Shown here in pieces: positions 26,849 through 35,225 of a stretch of DNA of 64,000 bases. Both the position numbers and the translations under genes were made by a program. The notes under the pieces were generated by a model that saw nothing but the letters and a program-made list of their open reading frames with translations, was not told the DNA's origin and ran no database searches. Within the stretch, counting starts at the first letter, position 1. Each line of letters begins with the position of its first letter. Location of the stretch: positions 372,001 to 436,000 of the forward strand of contig NZ_CP038634.1 in NCBI RefSeq assembly GCF_004768545.1. Direction: 5' to 3'. The DNA comes from Cupriavidus oxalaticus (GTDB lineage Bacteria > Pseudomonadota > Gammaproteobacteria > Burkholderiales > Burkholderiaceae).

Positions 26849-27757
26849 ATGCAAGCCACCGCCCTGACCCTCAGCCCGGAAGCGTTCCGCGCCCAAGACC
26901 CGGCCTCCTGGCCGTTCACCGTGCGCCGCTGCACGCCTGCCATTGGCGCCGAAGTCGAAGGCATCGATTTCCGCGAAGCCCTGGATGACGGCACCTACCT
27001 CGCGCTGCGCGCCGCGCTGCTGACGCACAAGGTGCTGTTCTTCCGCAAGCAGGCGATCACGCCGGCGCAGCACGTGGCCGTCGCGCGCCGCTTCGGCGAA
27101 CTCGAAGTGCATCCGATGTTCACCAACCATCCCGAGCATCCCGAGCTGGTGGTGTTCGGCCGCGACGGCGAAAAGCGCGGGCGCGAGAACCTGTACCACT
27201 CCGATGTGTCCTGGCGCGGGATTCCGTCGATGGGCTCGATGCTGCGCTGTATTACCTGTCCCGAGGTGGGTGGCGACACCATCTGGATCAACATGGCCGC
27301 GGCCTATGAGAAGCTGCCCGAGGACGTGAAGGCGCGCATTGCCAACCTGAAGGCGGTCCATGACGCGATGCCCGCCTTTGGCGCCGCGCTGTCCGAGGAA
27401 AAGTATGCGGAAATGCGCGCCAAGTACCCGCCGATGGTGCATCCGGTGGTGCGCACCCATCCGGAAACCGGCGAGAAGATCCTCTTCGTCAACGAGGCCT
27501 TCACCACGCACTTCGCCAACTTTGTCAAGGAACAGGCCTACCGCATCGGCTCGGACTATCGCCCCGCCGAACTGGACCTGCTGCAATACCTGTACCGCCA
27601 GGCGGCGGCGCCCGAATACCAGGTGCGCCTGCGCTGGCAGCCCGACACCATCGCCCTGTGGGACAACCGCTCTACGCAGCACTACGCGGTGCAGGACTAC
27701 TTCCCCGCCGTGCGCCACATGAACCGCGCCACCATCATCGGCGACCGTCCGGCATGA
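26849..27757 (+). CDS. TauD/TfdA-family 2-oxoglutarate-dependent dioxygenase
   Basis: A 302-residue Fe(II)/2-oxoglutarate oxygenase. The iron triad is H117-S-D119 (LYHSDVSW) and H278 (STQHYAVQDY), and R293 in HMNRATI would hold the 2-oxoglutarate carboxylate. The family hydroxylates carbon next to a heteroatom, for example taurine, 2,4-D or alkyl sulfates, releasing an aldehyde. It follows the GMC gene by 71 bases with AAGGAGACAAC before the ATG. An aldehyde dehydrogenase gene lies just after, which fits removal of the aldehyde product. Neither a sulfonate transporter nor other sulfur genes are adjacent, so taurine itself is not favoured. Confidence 0.9.
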   Translation: MQATALTLSPEAFRAQDPASWPFTVRRCTPAIGAEVEGIDFREALDDGTYLALRAALLTHKVLFFRKQAITPAQHVAVARRFGELEVHPMFTNHPEHPELVVFGRDGEKRGRENLYHSDVSWRGIPSMGSMLRCITCPEVGGDTIWINMAAAYEKLPEDVKARIANLKAVHDAMPAFGAALSEEKYAEMRAKYPPMVHPVVRTHPETGEKILFVNEAFTTHFANFVKEQAYRIGSDYRPAELDLLQYLYRQAAAPEYQVRLRWQPDTIALWDNRSTQHYAVQDYFPAVRHMNRATIIGDRPA

Positions 27758-27768
27758 GCGGCCCCTCC

Positions 27769-27804
27769 CCATCGATTACCCCATCGATTTTCCCATCGAC
27801 CTGC
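27769..27804 (+). repeat. Three 12-base tandem repeats before the aldehyde dehydrogenase gene
   Basis: CCATCGATTACC, CCATCGATTTTC and CCATCGACCTGC follow each other without gaps. They lie between the dioxygenase stop and the chosen start at 27817, in frame with an upstream ATG at 27754 that would encode a P-S-I/T repeat. Confidence 0.6.
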
Positions 27805-27816
27805 GAGGCAAACCCG

Positions 27817-29238
27817 ATGAAACTCGTCGACAAGTTCTATATCAACGGCCAGTGGGTGCAACCCGCGCCGGGTGCGACCCAGGCCGATCTCATCGATCCG
27901 GCCACCGAGTCGGTGGCGGGCAGGATCGCCATGGGCACGGCTGCCGACGTGGACCACGCGGTAGCTGCCGCGCGCGCCGCCTTGCCGGCGTGGTCGGCAT
28001 CCACCCGAGAGGACCGCATCGCCCTGCTCGAGCGCATCATGGCCGCGTACCAGGCGCGCCTGGGCGACCTGGCGCAGGCGGTGCGGCAGGAGATCGGCGC
28101 GCCAATCACCGTCGCCACCAACCTGCAGGCCGCGATCGGCCTGGCGCAACTGCAGGCCACGGTGCAGGCGCTGCGCGAGTTCGAATTCGAAAGCCAGCGC
28201 GGCAAGAGCTACCTGTTGCGCGAGGCCATCGGCGTGGCGGCGCTGATCACGCCATGGAACTGGCCGCTGAACCAGATCGCCGCCAAGGTGGCGCCGGCGC
28301 TGGCGGCGGGCTGTACCGTGGTACTCAAGCCATCGGAAATCGCGCCCCTCGACGCGCAGATCTTTGCCGAGATCATGGATGCCGCCGGCACGCCGCCGGG
28401 TGTATTCAACATGGTCTTTGGCGAAGGCCGCGTGGTCGGCACGGCGCTGTCGTCGCACCGCGATGTCGACATGGTCTCGATCACCGGCTCGACGCGCGCC
28501 GGCGTCGAGGTGGCGATCAGCGCCGCGCCGACGGTCAAGCGCGTGACGCAGGAACTGGGCGGCAAGTCGCCGCTGGTGATCCTGGACGATGCCGATTTGC
28601 AGGCCGCCGTGACCAGCGGCGTCGCCCACGTGATGCTGAATTCCGGGCAGACCTGCATCGCGCCGACCCGCATGCTGGTGCCGCGCGCGCAGTATGAACA
28701 GGCGGTGCAGATTGCCGCGGTGGTGGCCAACGCGGTCACGGTGGGCGACCCCGCCGATGCGCAGACCAAAATGGGACCGCTCTCCAACCGCGCACAGTAC
28801 GAGAAGGTGCAGCGGCTGATCGGCGTCGGCATCGAGGAAGGCGCGCGCGTGGCCGCCGGCGGCCCGGGCCGTCCCGAGGGGCTGGCGCAAGGGTTCTATG
28901 CCCGCCCGACCGTCTTTGCCGACGTGCGCAATGACATGACCATTGCGCGCGAGGAGATCTTCGGGCCGGTCTTGTGCATACTGCCTTACGACACCGAGGA
29001 CGACGCCGTGGCCATCGCCAACGATACGGAGTTCGGCCTGGCGGCGTACATCGCGTCGTCCAACCCCGAGCGCACCCGCAAGCTGGCCGCGCGCCTGCGG
29101 GCCGGCAGCGTGCGCATCAATGGCGCGTCGATGGACATCTCGGTGCCGTTCGGCGGCTACAAGGCCTCGGGCAACGGTCGCGAGTTCGGTCCGGAAGGCA
29201 TCGCCGAGTATCTCGAAACCAAGACCGTCACCGGCTGA
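27817..29238 (+). CDS. Aldehyde dehydrogenase family protein
   Basis: A 473-residue NAD(P)-dependent aldehyde dehydrogenase. The catalytic cysteine is C280 in SGQTCIAPTR and the general base E246 in TQELGGKSP; the cofactor segment ITPWNWPLNQI is intact. The ATG at 27817 follows GAGG and gives the normal N-terminus. An ATG at 27754, overlapping the dioxygenase stop as ATGA, would add 21 residues containing a 12-base tandem repeat and cannot be excluded. It is the last gene of the operon, closed by a strong terminator. Role: oxidation of the aldehyde made by the GMC enzyme or the dioxygenase. Confidence 0.92.
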   Translation: MKLVDKFYINGQWVQPAPGATQADLIDPATESVAGRIAMGTAADVDHAVAAARAALPAWSASTREDRIALLERIMAAYQARLGDLAQAVRQEIGAPITVATNLQAAIGLAQLQATVQALREFEFESQRGKSYLLREAIGVAALITPWNWPLNQIAAKVAPALAAGCTVVLKPSEIAPLDAQIFAEIMDAAGTPPGVFNMVFGEGRVVGTALSSHRDVDMVSITGSTRAGVEVAISAAPTVKRVTQELGGKSPLVILDDADLQAAVTSGVAHVMLNSGQTCIAPTRMLVPRAQYEQAVQIAAVVANAVTVGDPADAQTKMGPLSNRAQYEKVQRLIGVGIEEGARVAAGGPGRPEGLAQGFYARPTVFADVRNDMTIAREEIFGPVLCILPYDTEDDAVAIANDTEFGLAAYIASSNPERTRKLAARLRAGSVRINGASMDISVPFGGYKASGNGREFGPEGIAEYLETKTVTG

Positions 29239-29306
29239 CCGCCGTAATGGCCCGGCCGCAGGCGCCCCGCAATGGGCGCCTCGCAACACGAGCCCGGCCA
29301 TGAGAG

Positions 29307-29345
29307 GCCCGGCCCGGCAGCGCTTGAGCTGCCGGCCGGGCTTTT
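29307..29345 (+). terminator. Rho-independent terminator of the GMC-dioxygenase-ALDH operon
   Basis: GCCCGGCCCGGCAGC pairs with GCTGCCGGCCGGGC, 14 pairs with one bulged C, around a GCTTGA loop, directly followed by TTTT. It lies 69 bases after the aldehyde dehydrogenase stop. Confidence 0.85.
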
Positions 29346-29615
29346 CCGCCTTGTTGCCAAAGGTACCGAACCCGGCGCGCCGGTACAGCAGGGCCTCCCT
29401 CACCAGTTCGGACAGCGCCCGCTGTATGGGGGATGCCCGCGCCACCTGTCCCGACCGTTCAAAATTGCCGTGGCAACTTGCAGGCGCAAATGCCGCGCAT
29501 GCCACACGCCGACCAGCCGCCCTTGTCTGACACCAGCAGTCGGCGGCGTCCGACAGCCGCGCGTCGCCAGGCAGCTACATTTCAAAGACAGCCCTTTTTT
29601 GCCGAAGCGCCGGCT
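29346..29615. other. Gene-free stretch before the AI-2E-family gene
   Basis: Together with the terminator this makes a 377-base gap. GTACCG and CGGTAC form a possible stem at its left end, and a run of six T lies near 29595. The frame of the downstream gene is open through much of the stretch, with possible earlier ATGs at 29490 and 29499, but the encoded Arg/Pro-rich sequence does not look like protein. No further signal is seen. Confidence 0.4.
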
Positions 29616-30812
29616 ATGTCGACCGTTCCCGACCCCGCTCCGTCCCCGATACCGCATGCCGAGCCGCCTGCTCCTGTGGAAGCAGATCCGGCAGAGCAGG
29701 CCGACGCCCCGACGGTGGCGATCGCGCCTGCCACGGTGTCCGCGGCCCTGCAGCGCGCCAGCACGGCGCTGGTCGTGCTGGCAGTGCTGTTCTCGCTCTA
29801 TGCCGTGCATCTCGCCCGCGATTTCCTGGTGCCGGTGGTGATCGCGATCGTGCTCGCCTACCTGCTCGACCCGCCGGTGCGCGCGCTGCAGCGGCTGGGC
29901 ATGCCGCGCGTGGCGGCCAGCACGGTGGTGCTGCTGGCGCTGCTGTGCGCGCTGCTCAGCGGCGCCTACCTGGTGCAAGGCCAGGTGGAGTCCATCGTCA
30001 ACAGTCTGCCCGATGTCGCCAGCAAGCTGTCGCGTTCGGTCGGCGCCCTGCTGAGCGGCGACGATTCGATGTGGCAAAAGGTCCGGCGCGCCGCCACCGT
30101 GCTCAGCGGCGCCGGGCAGCCGCCGCCGGTGCGCGTGCCGCACGTGGTGGTGGACCACTCGGGGGACCAGATCAACACCATGCTGCTGGCCGGCTCGGTG
30201 AGCATCTTCACCATGGCCGGCCAGGCGGTGGTGGTGGTGTTCCTGCTCTATTTCCTGCTGCTGGCGGGCGACACCTTCAAGCGCAAGTTCATCAAGATGG
30301 TCGGCAATACCATCTCCGAAAAGAAAATCAGCGTGCACATGCTGGACGAGGTCAACCGCTCGATCCAGCGTTACATGGGCATGCTGCTGGTGACCAATGC
30401 GGCGCTGGGGGTCTGTACCTGGCTGCTGCTGAAATGGCTTGGCGTCAATAACGCGGGCAGCTGGTCGATCGCGGCGGGCGCGCTGCACCTGGTGCCTTAC
30501 TTTGGCGCAATGGCGATCGCGTTGTGCCTGGGCATGGTGACGTTCATGCAGTTCGGCACGCTCGGCATGGCCGCGGCAGCCGCGGGCGGCTCATTGTTGA
30601 TCGCCACGCTGATCGGCTCGCTCGTCACCACCTGGATGACGGGTCGCATGGCCAGGATGAATGCCGTCGCGGTGTTCGTGGCGCTGCTGCTGTTCACGTG
30701 GCTGTGGGGCGTGTGGGGCATGCTGCTCGCGATCCCGCTGATCACCATTGCCAAGGTCGTGGCCGATCACATCGAAGGGCTGGAAGTGGTGGCGGAGTTC
30801 CTTGGCGAATAG
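29616..30812 (+). CDS. AI-2E transporter family protein (PerM/YdiK-like)
   Basis: A 398-residue inner-membrane permease of the AI-2E exporter superfamily. After a Pro/Ala-rich tail of about 40 residues come the paired helices STALVVLAVLFSLYAVHLAR and DFLVPVVIAIVLAYLL, a large soluble loop, and a C-terminal bundle of helices with the family string GALHLVPYFGAMAIA (spaced as AAGALHLVPYFG). Most members are uncharacterised and some export small molecules or ions; AI-2 transport is not implied. The ATG at 29616 was chosen as the first after the non-protein-like stretch, but the ribosome site is poor. It is a single gene followed by a hairpin. Confidence 0.85.
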   Translation: MSTVPDPAPSPIPHAEPPAPVEADPAEQADAPTVAIAPATVSAALQRASTALVVLAVLFSLYAVHLARDFLVPVVIAIVLAYLLDPPVRALQRLGMPRVAASTVVLLALLCALLSGAYLVQGQVESIVNSLPDVASKLSRSVGALLSGDDSMWQKVRRAATVLSGAGQPPPVRVPHVVVDHSGDQINTMLLAGSVSIFTMAGQAVVVVFLLYFLLLAGDTFKRKFIKMVGNTISEKKISVHMLDEVNRSIQRYMGMLLVTNAALGVCTWLLLKWLGVNNAGSWSIAAGALHLVPYFGAMAIALCLGMVTFMQFGTLGMAAAAAGGSLLIATLIGSLVTTWMTGRMARMNAVAVFVALLLFTWLWGVWGMLLAIPLITIAKVVADHIEGLEVVAEFLGE

Positions 30813-30828
30813 TCTGTTCGCTTTCCCA

Positions 30829-30851
30829 CGCGCCGGCGCAAGACCGGCGCG
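30829..30851 (+). terminator. GC-rich hairpin after the AI-2E-family gene
   Basis: CGCGCCGG and CCGGCGCG pair perfectly around CGCAAGA, 17 bases after the stop. No T run follows, so termination would be weak or factor-dependent. Confidence 0.45.
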
Positions 30852-30943
30852 GACCCGCGCATCCCCAATGCATCTATACTCAATCCACGGATGCTGCACC
30901 ACAGCATTTTTCCTGCTGCGGAATTCGTGCTGGAGGAACCAAC

Positions 30944-31159
30944 ATGCCTTTGTGCGACCTTTGCCTGTCGCAACTGGACCGGCCGGGGCATTTCCCGCCA
31001 CATGCGCGCCTGCTGAAGTCGGCCACGCTAAGCACCACCAGCGGCCAGAACGCTTTCGTGTACCGCTGCGGCGATTGCGGCGAAAGCCTGCTGCTGGCCT
31101 CGTCGGATGGCGAGGCGCCGGACCGCTGGACATGGCTGGACGCCGATGGCTGGCGCTGA
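30944..31159 (+). CDS. Small zinc-ribbon-like protein
   Basis: A 71-residue protein with two CxxC pairs, C-D-L-C at residues 4-7 and C-G-D-C near residue 44, the spacing of a zinc ribbon. The C-terminal third is acidic with three Trp. TGGAGGAACCAAC before the ATG gives a clear ribosome site. I do not recognise the family. It lies between single-gene units and just upstream of another small Cys-containing protein. A role in metal binding or as a small adaptor is only a guess. Confidence 0.7.
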   Translation: MPLCDLCLSQLDRPGHFPPHARLLKSATLSTTSGQNAFVYRCGDCGESLLLASSDGEAPDRWTWLDADGWR

Positions 31160-31286
31160 AGCCGGAGCCGGCGCAATCGGCAGGTCCGCGCTGGGCTTCG
31201 GCCCGCCTTGATCTTGGGCAAATCTGCATTGTTGGGGGGCCGGATAATCTGGCTCAAGCGGGCGCTTTCCGCCCGCCAACCACGCC

Positions 31287-31496
31287 ATGGCCAAGAAATT
31301 TCCCCTGCACCCAAGCCATCCCGAGCGCGTCTGCTGGGGTTGCGACAAATACTGCCCGACCGACGCCATGGGATGCGGCAACGGCTCCAGCCGGACGCAG
31401 CATCCCATCGAACTGCTCGGCGACGACTGGCTCGACTACGGCGACTGGGGCATCGAGGCTCCGGACGCTCCCGCGCGCGGACCCGCTCCGGCCTGA
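31287..31496 (+). CDS. DUF3079 family protein
   Basis: A 69-residue protein that matches DUF3079 as I remember it: MAKKFPLHPSHPERVCWGCD, then KYCPTDAMGCGNGSSRTQHP and the IELLGDDW segment. Four cysteines (CWGCDKYC and GCGNG) look able to hold a metal, possibly zinc or an iron-sulfur cluster. The family is small, soluble and of unknown function. It lies alone, 127 bases after the zinc-ribbon protein gene and 234 bases before gabD. Confidence 0.85.
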   Translation: MAKKFPLHPSHPERVCWGCDKYCPTDAMGCGNGSSRTQHPIELLGDDWLDYGDWGIEAPDAPARGPAPA

Positions 31497-31730
31497 CCGG
31501 GCCCGCATCACCGCACCTTCACCCAGCCGTCCTGCTTCTCGCGGGACGCCCGGTGCATGCCGGCTCCTTCCCAGGCATCGCGCGATGACCGGCACGCGCG
31601 GCAGGCCCCGCACGGCTTTCACGCTTTCACGCGGCGGCGGCAAGAACCTCGACGCGGGCCGGATTACAATCGCCCTCAGGCTATCCAGCCCTTCCGCCTA
31701 CCGCCCCCAAAGCCTTCCGCCGGAACCATC

Positions 31731-33179
31731 ATGCTCAACCTCCAGGATTCTTCGCTGCTGCGGCAGCAATGCTATATCGACGGCCGCTGGACAGATGGCG
31801 AGCGCCGCATCGACGTCACCAACCCCGCCACCGGCGAACGCGTCGGCCAGGTGCCGCAGCTGGGCGCCGAGGAAACCCGCCAGGCCATCGAAGCCGCCAA
31901 CCGCGCCCTGCCCGCCTGGCGCGCGCGCACGGCCAAGGAACGTTCGGTGCAGCTGCGCAAGTGGTTCGAGCTGATCCTGGCCAACCAGGAAGACCTGGCG
32001 CGCATCATGACCGCAGAGCAGGGCAAGCCGATCGCCGAGGCACGCGGCGAAATTGCCTATGCGGCCTCATTCATCGAATGGTTCGCCGAAGAAGGCAAGC
32101 GGGTCTATGGCGACACCATTCCCGCGCCGGCCACCAACCAGCGCATCGTCGTCACCAAGGAGCCTGTCGGCGTGTGCGCGGCGATCACGCCGTGGAACTT
32201 CCCGGCGGCGATGATCACGCGCAAGGCCGGCCCTGCGCTGGCAGTCGGCTGCACCATGGTGCTCAAGCCCGCGTCGCAGACGCCGCTGACCGCGCTGGCG
32301 CTGGTGGCGCTGGCCGAGCGTGCCGGCATTCCGGCCGGCGTGCTGTCGGTGGTGACGGGCTCGGCGAGCGCGATCGGCGGCGAGATGAGCGGCAACCCGC
32401 TGGTGCGCAAGCTGACCTTTACGGGCTCGACCCAGGTGGGCCGCGTGCTGATGGCGCAGACCGCGTCGACCATCAAGAAGGTTTCGATGGAGCTGGGCGG
32501 CAACGCGCCCTTCATCGTGTTCGACGATGCCGACCTCGATGCCGCGGTGGAAGGGGCGATCGTGTCGAAATACCGCAACGCCGGCCAGACCTGCGTTTGC
32601 GCCAACCGCATCTATGTGCAGGCGGGCGTGTACGAGGCCTTTGCGAAGAAGCTGGTGGCGGCGGTGGCCGCGCTCAAGGTCGGCAACGGCATGGATGACG
32701 GCGTGCGCATCGGGCCGCTGATCGACGACAAGGCCGTGGCCAAGGTCGAAGAGCATATTGCCGACGCCGTCGGCAAGGGGGCGCGCGTGCTGCATGGCGG
32801 CCAGCGCCACGCGCTCGGCCATTCGTTCTTCCAGCCGACCGTGCTGGCCGATGTCGCGCCCGGCATGCTGGTCGCGCGCGAGGAAACCTTCGGGCCGCTG
32901 GCGCCGCTGTTCCGCTTCGACACCGAGGACGAGGTCGTGGCCATGGCCAACGATACCGAGTTCGGCCTGGCCAGCTACTTCTATGCGCGCGACCTGGGCC
33001 GCGTCTGGCGCGTGTCCGAGCGGCTGGAGTACGGCATGGTGGGCGTCAATACCGGGCTGATCTCGAACGAGGTGGCGCCCTTCGGCGGCGTCAAGCAGTC
33101 GGGCGTGGGCCGCGAGGGTTCGCACTACGGTATCGAGGATTACCTGGTCATCAAGTACACCTGCATGGCCGGGATCTGA
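31731..33179 (+). CDS. gabD: NAD(P)-dependent succinate-semialdehyde dehydrogenase
   Basis: A 482-residue aldehyde dehydrogenase of the GabD type. C288 (GQTCVCANR) is the nucleophile and E254 (SMELGGNAP) the base. The second Cys two residues after the nucleophile is the known redox-sensitive partner in GabD proteins. The family strings AEQGKPIAEARGEI, ITPWNFPAAMITRKAGPALA and NTGLISNEVAPFGGVKQSG are all present. It converts succinate semialdehyde to succinate, the last step of 4-aminobutyrate breakdown. No gabT is adjacent, so it may serve another semialdehyde source. It converges with the next gene, with ten bases between stops. Confidence 0.92.
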   Translation: MLNLQDSSLLRQQCYIDGRWTDGERRIDVTNPATGERVGQVPQLGAEETRQAIEAANRALPAWRARTAKERSVQLRKWFELILANQEDLARIMTAEQGKPIAEARGEIAYAASFIEWFAEEGKRVYGDTIPAPATNQRIVVTKEPVGVCAAITPWNFPAAMITRKAGPALAVGCTMVLKPASQTPLTALALVALAERAGIPAGVLSVVTGSASAIGGEMSGNPLVRKLTFTGSTQVGRVLMAQTASTIKKVSMELGGNAPFIVFDDADLDAAVEGAIVSKYRNAGQTCVCANRIYVQAGVYEAFAKKLVAAVAALKVGNGMDDGVRIGPLIDDKAVAKVEEHIADAVGKGARVLHGGQRHALGHSFFQPTVLADVAPGMLVAREETFGPLAPLFRFDTEDEVVAMANDTEFGLASYFYARDLGRVWRVSERLEYGMVGVNTGLISNEVAPFGGVKQSGVGREGSHYGIEDYLVIKYTCMAGI

Positions 33180-33189
33180 CCCGCGCGCC

Positions 33190-33960
33190 CTAGCGAATCC
33201 GCTCGATCTGCTCACAGAAGCGCTGCATCTGCTCGAACTGGTAGCGCGCATGGTCGGCGCCGTACGGCTTGCCCAGCTCATGCAGCGCGCAGTCGGCGGC
33301 CCGCGACAGCGCTTCGAGCGCCTGTGCCAGCGCCCGCCCTTCCACGCTGTGATGCCGGCGCAGGCGCCACGACAGCGATTCCTGGCCCTTGCCGAACAGG
33401 CTCTGGTCGAGGTGGCCAAGCCGGTCGGCAGTGGCCTGCGCATCGTGGAGCGCCGCCAGGTAGGCGCAAACCGACGACAGCCGCTGGTTCATCTCGCCGC
33501 CGCGGCACAGCAAATCGCCGGCGCACTTGCGCAAGCGCTCCGCCGCGCCGCGCTGGCCCGCCGTCGGGCCGTCGGGCACATACGTGCCGATCGGCCGCAC
33601 CGACAGCGCCAGCCCCGGTGGCAGCACGCTCGTGCACAGGCTGGCCAGCTGGCGCTGCAGCGCGCCATCGAGCTCGCAGCACGCCACCAAGCCGGCCTCG
33701 ACGTAGAAGTCCAGCGACGCCTGCCGGCCCTGCCCGCTGTACACCACCGTGCGCACCGGCTGGTGTCCCGCCTGCACCAGCACGCGCAGTGCGGCTTCGA
33801 TGCAGCGCTGCGCGATGGCGTCGCCCGGCAGCGCTCGGAGCAGCGCGTGCGCGTGCGGCATGCCGGTGATTTCAGTGCGGGTCGGCAATGTGCCCGGCTG
33901 GCCCGCGTTGCCGGACAGTCTCAGGCTGGTCTCGACGTAGCTCGAGGCGGTACCCGTCAT
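33190..33960 (-). CDS. Cysteine-rich hypothetical protein next to FlhD and FNR
   Basis: A 256-residue protein that I cannot assign. It has nine cysteines, including a Cys-Cys pair (VACCEL) and RKCAGDLLCRGG, and helical, Ala/Leu-rich sequence without membrane segments. The ATG at 33960 was chosen over 33972 because GGAG lies six bases before it. It follows the flhD-like gene in the same direction with a 69-base gap, so fnr, flhD and this gene may form one transcript. The cysteine content beside an oxygen sensor suggests a redox or metal role, which is inference only. Confidence 0.65.
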   Translation of the reverse strand: MTGTASSYVETSLRLSGNAGQPGTLPTRTEITGMPHAHALLRALPGDAIAQRCIEAALRVLVQAGHQPVRTVVYSGQGRQASLDFYVEAGLVACCELDGALQRQLASLCTSVLPPGLALSVRPIGTYVPDGPTAGQRGAAERLRKCAGDLLCRGGEMNQRLSSVCAYLAALHDAQATADRLGHLDQSLFGKGQESLSWRLRRHHSVEGRALAQALEALSRAADCALHELGKPYGADHARYQFEQMQRFCEQIERIR

Positions 33961-34029
33961 CAATAACTCCATGGTTGGTTGCTATGCCCATGCGGGCGGT
34001 GGCGGGGCGCGCAAGTGCCAGGGCTGGCA

Positions 34030-34413
34030 TCAGCGCGTCCCGCCGGCAGGCTGCGAGGCCATCACGATCGCCGCATGCATGCCCTGCAGCGGGTGGCGCG
34101 CCTCGGGCGCCGTCAACGATGCCAGCACCTTGCTGTCTTCCAGCCTGAAGCGGCACAGCAGCAGGTTCGATTGCGCCAGGGCCACCATCTGCGCCGGGGC
34201 CAGCGCGGCCAGCGCGCGCCCCAGCTCCTGCCGCATGCCAAGCCGGAACAGCGCCTCGGCTTCGTGCTCGCGCAGGAGGCGCTGCGCCAGCATCAGGTAG
34301 GAGAGGTTCAGCTGCTGGATGTCGCGCAGGATATCAGCCCCGGCAGCGCCGAGGTCCGCCGCGCCGCGCGTCGTGCCTGCGCTCGTGTCGGCGTGCTCCG
34401 GTTTGCGCTTCAT
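34030..34413 (-). CDS. flhD: FlhD-like flagellar transcriptional regulator, solitary
   Basis: A 127-residue protein clearly related to FlhD: LNLSYLMLAQRLLREHEAEA and LFRLGMRQELGRALAALAPA, then QMVALAQSNLLLCRFRL, parallel the E. coli protein, including the Cys (LLCRF) that bridges the FlhD dimer. FlhD normally acts as FlhD4FlhC2 to activate class 2 flagellar promoters and does not work alone on them. No flhC is visible here. The ATG overlaps the FNR stop as ATGA, so translation is coupled. This is probably a paralogue recruited to another regulatory task. Confidence 0.85.
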   Translation of the reverse strand: MKRKPEHADTSAGTTRGAADLGAAGADILRDIQQLNLSYLMLAQRLLREHEAEALFRLGMRQELGRALAALAPAQMVALAQSNLLLCRFRLEDSKVLASLTAPEARHPLQGMHAAIVMASQPAGGTR

Positions 34414-35225
34414 TGGATAAATGCCGTGGTGCCAATGGCGGTACCTGCGGAGCCGGCGACGGTGTCCGGGGCGGTGCGCGCCGAGATCTTCGGGCGTTCT
34501 GCGATGGCGCGCAGCGCGGGCTTGTCCAGCAACTCGACGCAACGGTTCCGCACGCGGATCAGCCCGATCCCTGCCATCCGCGAGAACTGGCGGCTGACCG
34601 TCTCCAGCGTCAGGCCGACATAGCTGCCGATTTCCTCGCGGCTCATGCGCAGGATGAACGCCGACGAGGAAAAGCCGCGCGCCGCGAAGCCGTCGGCCAT
34701 CCACAGCAGGAACGTTACCAGCCGCTCCTCGGCAGTCATCAGCGCCAGCATGGTCTGCATGGCCCGCGCGCGCTGGGTCATGCAGTCGAGCGCCAGGAAC
34801 AGCTGGATGGCCAGCGCAGGCGCTGCGGCCATGGCGGCACTGCCCAGGTCGACCGCGATCATGCACAGCTTGGTGTCTTCCAGCGCCGTGGCATACGACG
34901 CGTAGCGAGTGCGCACGAGGCTGTCGAGCCCGACCAGTTCACCCGGAAAATGGAAGCCAACCACCTGCGTGCGGCCGTCTTCGGTGGTGACATGCGTCTT
35001 GAGCGTGCCGACTCGGATCGCATAGAGCGCGGTGACCGGATCGCCGATCAGGTACAGCGGCTGCCCCTTGCGCAGCCGGACGCCGCGCTGCGGCTGCGGA
35101 CCGGCCGCGGGATGCGCATGCCGTACCAGGCCGGCCCCCTGGCAGCCCTGCGCGTGGGGGCAGCTGTCGCAGCAAGGCAGCGCATCGGGCGACGCGGACC
35201 GGCCGCTGGTCGGTGGCAATTGCAT
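34410..35225 (-). CDS. fnr: FNR-type oxygen-responsive regulator (Crp/Fnr family)
   Basis: A 271-residue Crp/Fnr regulator. The cluster cysteines C19, C22, C28 and C121 match E. coli FNR C20, C23, C29 and C122 in number and spacing (plus an extra C18), so it should carry an oxygen-labile [4Fe-4S] cluster. The cyclic-nucleotide-like barrel spans about 45-150, and the helix-turn-helix has E-T-V-S-R in REEIGSYVGLTLETVSRQF, the FNR recognition residues for TTGAT sites. A tail of about 25 residues extends beyond the usual end. It is first in a unit with flhD and divergent from the hybrid kinase gene. Upstream, TTGAC-N4-TTTAA is at best a poor self-site. Confidence 0.9.
   Translation of the reverse strand: MQLPPTSGRSASPDALPCCDSCPHAQGCQGAGLVRHAHPAAGPQPQRGVRLRKGQPLYLIGDPVTALYAIRVGTLKTHVTTEDGRTQVVGFHFPGELVGLDSLVRTRYASYATALEDTKLCMIAVDLGSAAMAAAPALAIQLFLALDCMTQRARAMQTMLALMTAEERLVTFLLWMADGFAARGFSSSAFILRMSREEIGSYVGLTLETVSRQFSRMAGIGLIRVRNRCVELLDKPALRAIAERPKISARTAPDTVAGSAGTAIGTTAFIQ

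Noticed and set aside
29616..30812. Quorum-signal (AI-2) transport by the AI-2E-family protein
   Set aside because: The family name is historical; no luxS or lsr gene is nearby and many members move other solutes.
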